A DNA stretch of 64,000 nt from Chamaea fasciata (taxonomy: Eukaryota > Chordata > Aves > Passeriformes > Sylviidae): the NCBI GenBank assembly GCA_029207755.1, contig JARCOQ010000005.1, positions 63,561,414 to 63,625,413 on the forward strand, written 5' to 3'. A model generated the notes under the pieces. The model had not been told where the DNA came from, ran no database searches, and saw nothing but the letters and a program-made list of their open reading frames with translations. Shown piece after piece: positions 20,855 through 35,247 of the stretch. The position numbers were made by a program, and so were the translations under genes. The stretch's first letter is position 1. Each line of letters begins with the position of its first letter.

Positions 20855-21390
20855 TCATACCGGGGTGGTCCGGCGATTGGCTGTGTTGGTGTGGATAGAG
20901 TCCTTGTTCTCTTTCTGGATACAGTTGTGAACCTGGAGGAAACTGTTATCCCTGTCGGAGTTGTAGGTGGCGGTGGGGGTGGTGGTTGCCTTCAGCGGGT
21001 CCCTGGTCAGGGTGTACATCGAGATCTCTGTTGATGGGAGGGTGTTGAACCCTTTGATCCCGACGGGAGAGGCATCCCTGGAGTGTGAAGGCTCGGTGGA
21101 GCGGGAGCTGGAGCGACTGCGTCTCTGATAGCGGTACCGGTAGCTGGGGATGCGGGTGATGGCGGAGGACTGGAGGTAGTCCGTGGCACGAGCGTTGGCA
21201 CGCAGCTGTTTGTGCCGGTCTATGAACATGTGGACAGCCAGCACTCCCACCATCTCGGCTATAATGAAGGACAGGGCCCCGAAATAGAAGGACCAGCCGT
21301 AGGAGTAGCTGTTCTTCTTGGAGTCACTCTTGGAGGGGTCTCCAGCATTGGCTGATATGTATACGATGATGCCAATTATATTACTCAGAC
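20855..21390 (-). CDS. CACNG2: CACNG2 exon 4, last coding exon (residues 146-323)
   Basis: The acceptor is CTTGCAG|GTCTGAG and the stop TGA is at 20857-20855. The exon encodes the end of TM3 ([13 protein letters not shown]), the extracellular link [16 protein letters not shown]4 ([20 protein letters not shown]) and the long cytoplasmic tail. The tail has the basic-serine segment [20 protein letters not shown], the phosphorylation region of TARPs, and ends in TTPV, the class I PDZ ligand that binds PSD-95 family scaffolds. Tail differences from mammals (recalled) are conservative: [25 protein letters not shown] and [10 protein letters not shown]. Confidence 0.98.
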
Positions 21391-22192
<802 letters not shown>

Positions 22193-22870
22193 TCAGAAAA
22201 AGAGAGTGGTCCAAAACAACTCTCCCATGCCCTGGCCACTGCTGCTGTCCCGAAGCTGGTGGTTCAGCACGGGGAGGCAGAGGGGGCTGTAGGGCTGGTG
22301 GCTGAGCTGGGAGCCTGCCTGCATTTTCTGTGCCCCTTCACGCTGTCTTTTCCTCTCTTTTGGGGGGACTGTGGGCTGGAGGGAGAGCCCAGGCACCATT
22401 CAGCTTCTCCTTCTGCAGAGCTCTGCCGCTCAAGCCAGCACTTCAAAGAACAGCAACCCAAATGCTTCCTGCAGAGCTGCTCAATTTCGAATCCTCCCGA
22501 AAGGGCATGAGCATCTCAAGGAGATTTTTTTTTCTTTTTAGGGCTGAGAAGGAGTTCGTGGTGCCATGCTGCTCTGCAGCTGCAGTGAGGACTGAGAAGA
22601 AAAAGTCCCAGCCTGTGTGCCGAAATGCGGGGCTTATCCTAGTGATTAAATGACTGGGCTCCTTCCAGAGGGCAGTGATGGGTTTGGATGTGCCAGCTCC
22701 CACACACGCACACTCTCCATCGGTCGATATAGGAAGAGCTCAGCCAGCAGAGGGCAATGGCATAGATGCACAAATGCACGTATATGCTCATATGTGCATG
22801 CAAAACATACCCCAGAGCTTCTGGGGGGCCTTACTCGTGTTCACGCAGCGAAAGGCCAAGTCTGTGTGTA

Positions 22871-22918
22871 TGCACACCCACACACACAGCCACGCACACA
22901 GGCACACACGCACACGCT
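22871..22918. repeat. Imperfect CA-rich simple repeat
   Basis: CA dinucleotides interrupted by CG, CC and GC steps, for example CACACACAGCCACGCACACA. It is mostly alternating purine-pyrimidine sequence. Confidence 0.85.
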
Positions 22919-25310
22919 GCTCGTGGGCGGCTCAGTGGGAGCCAGTGCTCTGCCTGAGTCTGTCTTGCGAATATTTGTATTTTTTTTTTAACTAGGAAGG
23001 CCTTCTCTCCTCCCTTCACAGGAGAAAATAAGCTGTTAAAGTGTGAAATGAAGCCTTGCTTGATAGAGAAAGGTATCAGACGGGCTGGTGCAATTCTGCT
23101 TGTGGAGCAAAGATCAGGAAGGGGGGATGAAAGCTAATCCTTCCTTGCTTGCAAGAATGAACCCAATGAAGCAAATGCAGGACTTTTTCCTAAGTGAGCA
23201 GAGACCCCTGTTCAAAGACCCTGTTGGCCTCTGGATCCTGCTAGGCACAAGCAATCAGCTCTTTGAGGGGAGCCTAGCCCACTGCCTGTGCATAGGGAAT
23301 GAAGAAGGCAGGGAGAAGCCTCTCTTGCTTGCTTTCCAGCTCTGCCTGGCTGTGTTTCAGGGAATAAGATAAGAGTAATAACCATCTTAATAGCTTCTGG
23401 AAAACAAGGTGGCATTTGATGATGGGAAGCTTAAATGGCAGGAAGCAAACATCAAGCAGACACCCACTGTTGAAAGGGTTCCTAGGGGGATGCTTGGTCA
23501 GTCTTGCAACCTGGTCCTGACTACATCAGTTTTATCTGAGTCTTAATCCTGAAATTCACGTCTGTTGGGAGAACACAAAGCTGCTGACTGACATGGGAAG
23601 CTGCAGATGTCATGTGATAGAGAAGGACAGCAGCCTTCCTCAGCCTTTCAGGAGGACCATGCCAGCAAGAGAGGGAGAGAATATCATCAACTCTTTCTGG
23701 CTCCAGAGCCTGTGGCCTAAAGAAAAGGGGCTGGTGGTGTATGTATCCTAAACTCATCTGTGTCTGCTAGCAAGGAAACATGGATACTTTTCCTTCCTGT
23801 CTGATAATAGGCATTTGATTTCAAAAATGCCTTATGTGGATGGCTGGCAGAAATAATGGCTAAACACTTCTAGCCAGGCCACGGACACTGCCCCATCACT
23901 GTCCTAGTCCCCTGGGGCATGAGGGAATTGCCTCCTCTGATACTGATAAACAACTTCCTAGCTGTTCCTGATGGTACTGCCAGGCATCACCCCTGCAGAG
24001 CACCCAGGGACTCTGGTTTGACAGAAGTTCAGGGAAGAACCTATTCAGTGGGGTCCCTCTCCAGGCAGGTCTAACCCAGCAGAAGTCCCAGTTCCCTCAG
24101 CAATGACCCAAGTCATCCTTTATTGAGTTGCCAAATACCTCTTTGAACCTGGTTCTTTCTTAAAAAAGGCTCTACCCTGGGGACACTGTCAGGTCCTGAC
24201 ACTGGGCCAATTTTTGCCTTCAGATCTTGTCCCCTCTGAACAAACCCATCCTTGTTGAGATGTTTGGCCCCTTCTCCCAGATCCTTTTTTTTTGAAGTGC
24301 AATTGATGCTGCAAGCAGCTTCCTTGCTCCCAAGAAGCTCTGCAAGGGCTGGTTTGCCCTCGGAGGCAGCCTGCAAACCTCTGGCATCCCTGTGCCAAAC
24401 CAGATCAAACTCCTGTCTTCAGCTCTGCTGTTCAGGAGCCATGCAGCAATTAAGAGACCGGTGCTGCAAAAAGGCAGCTGGAAGAAGCAATCTCCCTTGG
24501 TTATTTACAATTTACAGTGGATGAAGGACTGTTTGGGAAACCAAGAGGAAGCAGCATAAGATCTTCCTCTTTTCACATACAAATGAGCCTCACAGATCCT
24601 AAATTATCTCTCTCATCCCTGCCGCAGGGCTGGGTCTACACATCTGGCTTGGAGCACGCCCGCCCGGATGACAAGGAGCTATTCTGAAAGACTCCCGGTC
24701 TTTGGAAGCCTCTGATGATTAACCTTGGAAGGTCAAAAGCACTTATCTCAGATTTCTGTTGGGAGAAGATCTCATGATGTCAAAAGATGTTGGGTTTGTG
24801 GAGGGAGGGCAGGATAGCAAGGTGGAGACCTAAAAGGAGGAGTGATCCTTGTTCAGCTGTGCTAAAGGAAGGGTAAGCTCCTGCCTCTGGCGTGAGTGGA
24901 AATGCTGGCTGGGGAGGGCAACCAGGCAGGGCAACTCATGATGTGGATCTGTCCTGCTGGCCAGAGTGCTGCTGCACAAAGTGGTGTGAGCTTCACTCTT
25001 ATCTCAGGTTGGACTTGGAGCTCGGGTGAGGTTTCATTACAGACATGCCTTGTGCCTAGGGTTCAGCACCTCTCCTAGGGGCTCTGCGTGAGCACCAGGT
25101 CTTTCCTTCAAAGGGCTCTGGCTGTCCTTATTCCTGCTCCCATCACTAAAACCAGCAAAGATCAGAACTACAGCCTCTGAAGGGAAACAGTGTTTGGGGA
25201 AAGGTGAAGACAGCAATAAGACCTCCTTAGACAAAATACAGCTAATTTCTTAAGTCGGGTGCCCCTGGAGTATCACATAAGAAAATATAAACTTCCTCTG
25301 CTTTAGGAGG

Positions 25311-25338
25311 ACATACACACTCACACACACACACACAC
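25311..25338. repeat. CA/TG microsatellite
   Basis: The run reads ACATACACACTCACACACAC and continues with CA units to 25338. It lies in intron 2, about 310 bases from exon 2. Confidence 0.9.
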
Positions 25339-25652
25339 TGCCCCAGCTAGGCCAGTCTGACCTTAGGCCCAATCAGCAGCTTTTCAGTGGATTTGAATTA
25401 AGAGTCTGATTTTATACCAAAATTAATTGCTGCTGATAAAAAAATGCCCTTGGTTGTTACTGTGAGTTTGCTCTGTCTCATGGGCAGGGCACCTGGGAGG
25501 TGAGAGTGGAGTCATTTTTAGGGGGTGACAAGGCTCTGAGGTTTCCACTGAGCCTCACAGGTCCCAGTGTCTCCACCACCCTGTGTTCAGAAAACAGAAG
25601 GCGCCCGACGCTAGCACCTACGAGCCATTGCAGAAAGAGCCTGTGGACTTAC

Positions 25653-25736
25653 GGAGGAAATATTCTGCTGTATCGGCTTCATAATCTGCATCCTCAGGGA
25701 AGTGATCGATTTGCTTACACAGACCTTTAAAATTCC
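25653..25736 (-). CDS. CACNG2: CACNG2 exon 2 (residues 71-99)
   Basis: The acceptor is TTCCCTAG|GGAATT after a pyrimidine tract, and the donor is TTCCTCC|GTAAGT. The 84-nt exon encodes [20 protein letters not shown] and ADTAEYFL, the second half of the first extracellular loop. This includes one of the conserved loop cysteines and the acidic segment before TM2. The exon length and phase match other vertebrate CACNG2 genes. Confidence 0.98.
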
Positions 25737-28700
25737 CTAGGGAACAAGAGAAAAAAAGAACAAATGAGAACACCAAAACCTGCCTTGCAGGAACAGCTGC
25801 CCTCTGCGTCACCTTTTGTGCCTGCCTGCCTTCCTCCCAGGCAGCGTGCCCACTCGTGTGTGTGCATGCCCGGGAAATGCCCGGGGCCTCTCCTTGCACA
25901 CTCGCACATGTGTCTCCCTCGTATTTGCACAGGAATGTGGGGTTTGCTGTCAGGATCCAGCCTGCCGCCCACCAAGCCCAGCACGCCTCACTCCGCAGAG
26001 GAGAGCACCAGCAGCTCAGTGACTCCTGCCGCAGACAGGCGGGAGAGAACTGCCCGGCTCTGAGGGAGGTGGGACGGGAACGGGAGCCAGATACTGGGCA
26101 AAGTACAGGTGTCAGGGTCCCCTCCCTCAGCATCCACGGGCGTAACTGTGAGTAACATCATCAGACCTCGGTGTTTCCCCTGGCGTGGCCTCGTTGATCC
26201 CAGCAGTGAGGGGATCAGGGCAGGATGATTAGGGGTGACCTGCAAAAGTGTTTGTTTTTCTCAGCTGTGAATTTGCTGCCCTCTCATTCTGTGGGTAGGA
26301 TACGTCCCTTTTTTCTGGTTCGATGTGAGAACAAAAGCCCTTAATCTACTTTCTCCTTATGACTGCGTGTTTTTGCATACCTTTGTCAGGCTTCCTCTTG
26401 TGCTCTCTCACAGACTGAGGCTGCAAGAAGCTCGGTGCAAATGTGTGTATACTACTTGACAGCAAAACAGCCTTGTGCTGGGGGAGAAAAATCTTCCACC
26501 ATATGTTAGGGAAGCTGGGCTGGACACAATTCCATCAGGCTGGTGTATGTACAAGGCCTTCTGCTAGTTTCAGTCATGGAGCACCCTTTTTCACACACTC
26601 CATGACCAACAAGGCCATCCCAGCCGGGGGCCAGTGATATCTTCCAAATCTTTTGTTAGCTGGGATGTCTACCAGACTCTTATTTTCATCACTCATATCT
26701 CCTCTTGTCAACAGGAATACCACTCCAGAGAGGTACTCCTCAAGCCACATCATAATTTTTGCCATGACCACTGATTAATTATTATCTCAAATGATCAAGT
26801 TGTCCATTCTTGTACAGAGCTGACCATGTGAAAGACAATTTCATTATATCTCGTGGGGTTCCCACAAATTTTTTCTCCTACCTTCCATTCTGTTTCCCTC
26901 TGGACACTTGCATTGACTGGCCATTAACACAGAACTGGTAGACACAGTCTGTCCAGAAAGGAGAAATGCATTGTCTGCACGAGGTGTGTGGGTAGGCATG
27001 GTGATCCCATGGGCCTCCTCACCAGAAGTCAACCAACAAAGTGGCTCAGGCTCATTGATCCCTCAGCAGAAGAATTTGGAGCCCAAGTCTGAAAAGTGAC
27101 AAATGCTGTGGCAACCTGGGTAAGCCTCCTGCCACCCTGCCCCTGAACCCAGCTTCTGGAACAGCTGGGTGTGCAGGGCAAGGGGAAAATGAAGCCACCA
27201 CACCTGAGGTTGTTACCTCTGGAAAGAGCAACAGAGCTCTTCTGGACCAACCCTACTCAGGGTGAGACCTGCACTCACCATGTCAGGTCCCCAAGTTATG
27301 TCTTGGAATGTCTATGCCAGATGAATTTGAATAATCTTTCAGATATTTGTGAACAGATGGAAGAAAGACCAAGCTCAAAGGATTCTCCCTGAGTTTCTTC
27401 TTGAGGTCAAGCCTTGATGGATTAATTTTTGGGATGCTTTGGGAGGCAATCCTGAGTAAATGGCTGACTAAATGGAAAGTAGGTAGGTGGGTTCCTTTAG
27501 GTCAACCCCCAAGTTTGGCTTCTTCTGCGTCCATCTTGCTTGTGCCTGATGCCTCCAAGGTACCTACTGCATTTAGCTACTCCTTGGAAGAGCTTGCATG
27601 AAGACACTAGAGACAGCAGAGGGGAGTATGTGTGTGCTGTAAGAGGTAAGTAATAGGAGAAGAAAGTAGGAACAAAGCCTCTCTGTGTAGCTCTGACATA
27701 CTATTCCCACACTGAAGCTGTGGGTTATGAAAGGTTGTTAATCACCCATCCCCAATCCAGTTACCTTGCTCAAAAAGTGTCTGCTTCTTAGCCATAGCTT
27801 TTCTGGAAGGAAAGCTTCATAGCCAAGTAAATTGCCTTGGCACACTTCCACTCTGCTACTTGCCCACTAAAATCCCTATGAGGTAGGCAGATACAGCATG
27901 AAGGAGGTCCTTTCCCTTGCTTGCCCCTTACTGCCTGGGGCCATCTGCCTGTGACAGATGAGCAGCTCTTCATCCTGGTCCTTTGGCTGCTGTCACTGCT
28001 GTACAGTGCATGTAAACACTGGCACACTCTGGCGCACTGGGGAGGTCTCCAGCTTCAGATCTCAGTTCCTTGCCCAGCAGATCCTGAACACTGAGCTCCT
28101 CCTGCCCGTACATGCTGGGGGAGCAGGCAGAACCTGCAAACACCTCCCAGGTGATGTTCCTGGCACACAGCCAGAGCCTCCCAGTTGGAATCAGCCACAG
28201 AGGGAAGACGCAGTGCATCTGGAAACCCCCTCACTGTGTGACATCCTTTCCCTGCTTCCTTTTTTCTCCCTCTCCCCTGCTCTGTTTCTTGCTGAATTTG
28301 AGGCTGATTAATTCCTATGTAAAGAATTGAGCTGCTTGGGGAAGATGCTGTGTCTGGTGCAGGCTGTCTTTTATATGGACTTGCGTGGGATAGCTGGTTA
28401 GAGGTTCAGCCACACAGGCAGGCTGAGGGGATATGCCGGCTCTTTGGAAGTCTGCTCCTGGTGCTCAGTGTCTCAAAGGCTTTGCTGACCTGGCTCAGCA
28501 GGGTACTTGGCCATCGGAGTGTCCAGCCTTGTCTTGCTTAAAATGCTGTGACATTGTGGAACTGCCCTCCTCCACAGGCTGATATGCTGTGCCAGGTTGA
28601 TTCCCCTCCCTGGATCAAGCCTACCAGGATTCATGAGGGCAGTGTTGGTCCTACTTTAGCTTTGTCTGTGCTCAGCACAGAGTGCTGTGGGTTTGGATGC

Positions 28701-28821
28701 TGACTGTTCGCCTGTGCTACCACACCCTCTCCTCCAATGCCTCCTAGCTCCTCTGGGCGATGGATGGGGAAAGGATGCAGAATTTAGGTCATTAATGTGC
28801 TAACTGGGAATATAAGAGAAC

Positions 28822-28950
28822 AAGATTCTGTTTTTGCTCTGCCACAGGCGTGCTGTTAAAACCACTTCTCTCTGCCTCAGAGTCCCACCCTGTAAAATGG
28901 GGGTGACAGCACTCCTCTGCCTGGTGCCGTACGGGGACGTGTTAAACAGG
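28822..28950 (+). repeat. Possible fossil MIR/L3-like repeat
   Basis: TTTTTGCTCTGCCACAGGCG, CTCTCTGCCTCAGAGTCCCA and CCTGTAAAATGGGGGTGACA follow the order of a well-known ancient amniote repeat, which has a CTCTGTGCCTCAGTTTCCCC-like then TGTAAAATGGGG-like block. Divergence is high. The family name is uncertain because no consensus search was possible. Confidence 0.5.
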
Positions 28951-30151
28951 GCATGGTGTGGGTGTGCTGGTGCCAGTGGCTTGGGAAGTGCATGGAGTAG
29001 GTTAGGGATGGATGGCAGTGGTTCAGAAACCCGCTTGGTGTGGGGAAGGCCGTGGTGCTGTTTCTTGTGCCAAGGTCACTCGGCAATTCTCTGATGGACA
29101 TCTGTGGCCTGCTGAGATGGTACAACAGCTTCCCTGGCACCTGTGCTGGTGGAAGCATGGAGGGGGGATGAAGTAGCTCAGCAGTGCTGCTTAGGTCTGA
29201 CACAACAGCCTTTTCTTGTGCTGCACGTGTGGTCTGCGGAGCCAGGGATGGGGAGACTGGTGTTCCACCCTATAGTTAAAACTCCTGAACACCTGAGCAA
29301 GGTCAAATCATTATATGGGAGGGCATGTAGGGCTCTGAGAACCCCCCCCAAGGGAATAAGAGCAACATCTCATCTCTACTTAAGTCCGTTTGCCCTTCCC
29401 ATTCTTCCCAACTCAAGGTATTTCATGCTCCAAACCTTGAAGCAGGGCATGTGTTTTTGTCTTCTCCTATACGCCTCTCTGAGAAACTTAAGCCGCATGC
29501 TTCCACCTCCTCCCTATGGCTCTCCCAGTGCAGTTTAGGCACTTCCCTCATCCTTGCTCATGTTCACCCATCAGATCTTTCTCCTGTTTCTCAGTCCCTC
29601 TCATTCATGACAGCCACCTCCCTCTCTCTGGCATATCAGTGTGGACATCCTCTGAACAGCCTGCTTTGGGATGTGCAGGCTGCAAAGAAGGTGGGGATGA
29701 GCATAAGTCTGTCTCAGGACAGGAAGGCTGTGGATGCTCAGGTCCATGGAAAAGCACAGAGTAGTCCCCACATCCCTTGTGTATTACTGGGAGTCGTTAG
29801 GCAAGATCACCACTGTTTGCTTGTTGCCTGCCCAAACTTTGGAAAATGCAGTTTAGAAGAGCCAGGATTGGTGCAATAGGCACCCCTCCAAGTGCCTGGC
29901 CAAGGACAGAAGTTGCCCAGTTAGATCATTAGGAGTAGAGACAATCTGTCATACTGCCAAGAGGGACTAAATGTCTAAGATGCATGAAATTCAATGTCAA
30001 CTGTGTGTTCATCTCTGAGAGACATCTCCTCCAGTGTGGCAGGATCATTGTTTGGGTATAAGCTGTCTATCCAGGACAGCTGGCAGCCACCAGCCCTGCT
30101 GCAGCAATACTCAGACAGTGCTACCCGCGATGAGAACCCAGCTCGGTATTG

Positions 30152-30183
30152 TTGGTGATACAGTTTATTTTTGGTGATACAGT
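30152..30183. repeat. Direct repeat of TTGGTGATACAGT
   Basis: The 13-base word occurs at 30152-30164 and 30171-30183, separated by TTATTT. It is probably a replication-slippage duplication. Confidence 0.85.
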
Positions 30184-30599
30184 GCCACTTTGTGCAGCCC
30201 TGTCTCTTTCAGAAGTCTTGCTTGCCTGCAGAGTGCAATCCATTGCAAAATAGTGAGTTTCAAAGAATGAAAAGCTACTCCCTTCCTGCAAGGTAGGAAC
30301 ACTTTTAAATGGTCAGGACCATACATCTGAAAACAGTGAGCCAGAGGCAGAGGAAAAGACATCCACAAGGAGAGAAGCAGACAAAGAGGGATGAGAACAG
30401 AAAGACCTGTTTTCCCAGAATGGTTTGTGATATTTCCATTTATGGAGAAAAGCAATCCACTGAAAGCTTTCCTTCAGTCACTCTCTAATTTAGCAGAGGT
30501 TTTGGCATGATGGCTTCTAGAAAAATAAATAAAGGGGGCTGGATATAGCTGTTGTCTCTAAAAGCTGAGGAAGATGGCTTGCTATTGGCCAAGGATTCA

Positions 30600-30745
30600 G
30601 TATCACTTTCTGTCACATGCTTCCTGTATAATTTTAGGCAAGCCTCTTACCCCTCCCCAGTTCTTTCATTCAAAATGGGAATAATGGTATTTCCCTGCCT
30701 CTGTAGGCTGAGGATATTTGTATTAAAAATATGAAAGTGATCAGA
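30600..30745 (+). repeat. Possible fossil MIR/L3-like repeat
   Basis: TTTTAGGCAAGCCTCTTACC, then CAAAATGGGAATAATGGTAT, TTCCCTGCCTCTGTAGGCTG and GAGGATATTTGTATTAAAAA keep the block order of the same ancient repeat seen at 28822. It is immediately followed by AGGGCCAGATAATTCTTCTC, another motif often joined to old amniote repeats. Confidence 0.45.
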
Positions 30746-32627
30746 CACTGGATCATTAGGGCCAGATAATTCTTCTCACCACCTAGTTCAAAGGTAACAT
30801 GCTCATTTTTGATGTGACCTTCTGTGCATGAAGGCTGCGCAAACATGACAGTTCTTGGAAGTTCTCACTTGTGCTTCCCGCCCTCGGACTAAACTTTGGT
30901 GCAGATGAAACTGTTTGCTATCTGCCCATGAAAGAGATACGAGAAATGGCACACGAAGAGCAGGTAGTCAGACACAAACACGAATGCTTCTGCTCCAGGA
31001 TTCTGTTTCTGAGCAGTGTTCCTTTGGTACCAGGTGGTGAAGTGGGGCTCAGAGCCAGCCTCTGGGCTGTGAAGACAAATTCCACAGCTACATGGCAAAC
31101 TGCTGGCATGCCTTTCTTACACACAAAAGGCTTCTAAACCAGGAGAGGAGGTGTGCCATCCCTGTCAAAAATTGACACTGGTGACACTGAGTTGTTAATG
31201 CCCAACCTGACATGACTGCAAGAGGAAGGAGTGAGGTTTCATGAAGTGACAAAGAGCACAGGAAAAGCCTTTTGAAGGCATTTTGATTGGTCTCCTCCCT
31301 TCCAAGAATGAAGCACTTGAGAGCACACATAATTTTGGGGATTTGGAGCTGATGAAAAGCACGGTGGCAGGGAGCACAGTGCTTGTGGGCATCTGCTTTT
31401 ACCCACCTGTGCTGACACTCCCAAAAGAAAGACTGGTCCTCCAAAAGGGCTCATTATCCCTCTCTGGGAATCTCTCCATAGGTAGCACCTTACAAAAACT
31501 TGCCATCTTTTCACTTGCCTCAGTATGCAGGTTACAGGGTGTAGGGTTAAACCAGCAAACAGAGCACAAGGATGGTCATTCTGGGGCTGCAGCAGGTGCT
31601 GCTCTTGCAGCTCTGACCCTGCACAGTGACAGTGGATGCTGTGCTAGGGTAATACCTTTTGACCCAGCTGGGTAATTTTAAGACTGAAGAGTGCTCAGCT
31701 GTCATTAGGGACAAAGGGATTTTCCACTACAAGGTGAAGGTCAGTGGGGCAGTAAATGTGGTCTGTGGAACTGAGCCTGGGACAATAGCAGAGATTCCAT
31801 GGGAACTACAGGCCATCAAAAATCTTGCCACCTTTCTGTCCCAATGCAATGCACCTGCTTTGATGTGGTCTTCTTCAATGCAAACACACAGCAATGCAAA
31901 TGCTAAAAATCCCAAACAAAACCCTAGCAACATAACCAGTACGTTGCATACATAATTCTCTCCCTGGGGAGAGGATAAAAGAACAAACGACATGTGACTG
32001 ATATCAAGCTCCATCACTTAATGTGCCACTGGAATTCATTCAGATATTGTGCTGAAGATGCCTGTAAAAGAACCGGTGCAAAATAGAAATTGATCTCATA
32101 GTTATGAAAGAATATCTGCCCCTGCCTATGAGGTAGAACCACTGTACCAGCTCTCCTCACCTTATTATTAATAATCATGTTTATTACAGCTGTTGCCAAG
32201 GATCAGATGATAAAGGGAGTTTCAGTAAAAATGTTACAAACACTGTCTAACAGACCACTGCTGCCTTGATGAGCATGGAGGAAGAGGTGTATCACAGCAC
32301 ATTAGCAATGACCAAAGCTAGAGCTGTAAAATGGCCTGAACATACTGGTTCTGGGGAGATTAATTTATTCAGGAGATGGCTGGTAAATAGGAAAAGAAAT
32401 GCAGACATAGATGGGAGAAATAAGTGAGAGAAGCCAGTATGGAGTACCATTGAGGAGATGATGAGGTGGAAGGAGAGGAGTATAGAGAGGTGCCAGGGAA
32501 CACTGGGGAGATTAGTCCCATCCAAACCAATACCAGGCTCCTGTTCTGCCTTTTTCAGCACTTCTCACTTACTCTCTGCAGCCATTTCTGACAATCACCT
32601 GACAAAGCAGAGTGGGCTACGAACAGA

Positions 32628-32828
32628 AGGATCATAGATCATTTAAGTTGGAAAAGATGTCCAAGATCATCGAGTCCATCCTTTGACTGATCACCATTGT
32701 GCCAAATTAACCAAAGCACTAAGTGCCATGTCCAGTTGTTTCATGAACTCTTCCAAGGATGGTGACTCCACCACTTCCCTGAGCAGCCCTTTCCAATGCT
32801 TAACCACCCTTTCAGTGTGATGACCACA
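32628..32828 (-). mobile_element. CR1 LINE 3' fragment
   Basis: The plus strand shows the reverse complement of a CR1 end: AAGGATCATAGATCATTTAA, GTTGGAAAAGATGTCCAAGA, GATGGTGACTCCACCACTTC and CCTTTCCAATGCTTAACCAC. It is about 200 bp, 5'-truncated and more diverged than the copy at 8974. Confidence 0.9.
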
Positions 32829-34237
32829 TGTGTGTTGCAGGAAGTGACTCAGGTCCCTGCTGTAGAGCCTCAGTGGTGTGGGAGTGTAGGAGAGCCCATC
32901 CTACCCTGGTGTTGCCTGCACGGTGCCTCTGCAGAGCTCTGCTGCACCACCCAAGGAGGCCCGCACTGTGCTAGGGCTGGACTCTGTACTGCTGTCAGCC
33001 TGGAACCACTTTGCATTTTCCCTTGGAGGTGGCAGCCTCCCCTCCTTCCTACCCTGCTCAATGCTGCTGCTGCTGCATGCTGCTAAGTAGCCCATAGACT
33101 GTCTCAGAGCTGGCTACAGCTATTCCATGTACGTGGGTGGAGATGCAGTGGTAGCAAAACCTATTATTAAGATTATATGAAGATTTCCATTTATAAACAC
33201 CCTCTTTTTACAGGGTTGTAACTTTCAAAAATATCTTTGCTGTAGCTTGAAATTTCCCATGCTTTGTCACAGGCAGGGAAATGAGATTGGCTGGCAAAAT
33301 TGGGCAAAGGCTCTTGAATGCATTTTGGTGCAAAGACAAATCCAGCATGTTTGAGCTTTACAAACTGAAACACTGTGAGTGGCTGGATTTCAGGGACTGC
33401 TAGACATCTGTCCAAATCACAAATGAAAAATCTCAACAGAGCAATAATAAAAATCATTCAAAAAATCCTTTTTTGTGGACACCCAGTACAAACATCTCCC
33501 ATGGTAAACAAATGCCTCTGTTTTCTAGATTTCACCAGAATCAAACCTGGGCTGAATTTCTTTTGAAAATAGTACTTAATACAAAAATGTATCAGGCTCA
33601 TCTAAATCATTGAAAGCTGTGGATAACTGTGCTCCTCCTAATGTTCTATTTCTCACATTTGCCTTCTGCACTGACATTGTAAATAATTTTATATATATGT
33701 ATGTAACAAATTAGTGATTTCATTTATATGCCATTGAAATAATTTGGTTTTTATAATGATTTTTTCCTGTGTAATTCAGTGAATGAGTAAAGCATGAACA
33801 ATATCTCTGGTTCCTCACCAGAGAGATCAGAAACTATTTCTACTGTTGATACAGTGACTAGTGTCACTCTAGGAAGGAAAAATGTATGAACTTTCTAGCT
33901 TAAAAGCCCTGTACCAGTCTTCAAGGTATATTAGCTGAGTTAGTAGAAGTACTGCCTTTGCCTTGCAAGAATTGAAATGAGCTGGGAACCAGAAATAGAA
34001 TTGAGAAAAGGGCTTAAGTGGTTGTGCTCTGATGTGGTAGCATGATGTTCAGTTTCAAATTCAAAGAACGTAACTTAAGTGCTGGACCTCTGTGGTGGAG
34101 GATGGAGAAATAAAGGTGGAGGTTGATCAGGACATGGACGAAAGTCCAAGCAAAACAGGAAGGGTAAGTGAAAGAAATCAAGAAATTACAGATGATTAAA
34201 AATAAAAATCTATTGATTTGTAGCAAAACCATTTATA

Positions 34238-34258
34238 TGTGTGTGTGTGTCTGTGTGT
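34238..34258. repeat. TG microsatellite
   Basis: TGTGTGTGTGTGTCTGTGTGT, with a single interrupting C. Confidence 0.9.
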
Positions 34259-35247
34259 AATGAGTCAAATGTGACACTACAACTGTGAGCCAAGTGACAG
34301 GAAGGGTGATGCAATTATCTGCAGTGAGAGAGAAGTGATGTGCATAAGGTGTGGGAGGAGACGAGATGCTCCAGAGCTACCACAGACAATCCCAAGCCAC
34401 AGCTGAACATCCAGATGTGAGAGGAAGGAAGAGGCTAATGTAAGCCTGGATGGAAAGGGGTGAATAGGATAGAGGAAGTATATAAGAGCTAGCTTTTCTC
34501 TTTTCTTTTTCTTTCCTTTTTCCTTATTGTTTCACGGCAACAATATTGTAACTAGGACAGTTTTTGCATATAGGGTAACAACATCAAACTCTCAGAAATC
34601 AGAGCATGTAAACAACATTCTAGCTGGATGAGAACATAAGGACTGAACCATCTCGTATTTGGACTCAAATACTCAGAGCTCAAATGGATTAATATTTCCT
34701 CAGAAGTAGGTAGAGGAAAACCACAGGCTAGAAAATTTTTGATTTAGTTCATCCTATTTTGTTGCATTTTTCTGCTCAGATGTAACTGCGTTGCTGATCT
34801 ATGACTGTGCATCAGAGGACAGAGCCAGGCTCACCTTCTACAGTAGGTCATGTTTTGGATCAGTGATGAGACTGTAACTCTAGTGGTCACTGGAAGTAAC
34901 TGCGCACAGATATAGATTTAACAGGCAAGAAAAAGGGCAAACCAGCCTTCCTTACATGGTGAGAAGTGTCCTGCACAGTCTGGGATGAGCCACAAGCTGT
35001 GCATGCCTTGGTCCAGATATGAGATAAGCCCCTAACTCAGCAGGAACCAGGGCTTGGCTATTCCCAAACTCCAAATCTTGAATCTTGCAATTGTAATGCT
35101 GTGTTCACAAGGCTTTTTGAATGCAATTTCCTTAGTAATTTTTAAATTATGAAGGAGGAGAAAAGGCACTTCAAATCTTTCATCTCTAACTCCACATTGC
35201 ATTTGTCTCTGACATATCCAGCTGGATCTATAGGGAGATGCTGTCCT

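Noticed and set aside
20423..21034. 203-codon plus-strand open frame rich in F, L and S
   Set aside because: It is produced by T-rich low-complexity sequence and runs antisense over the CACNG2 final exon. The hydrophobic look is an artefact of TTT and CTT codons.
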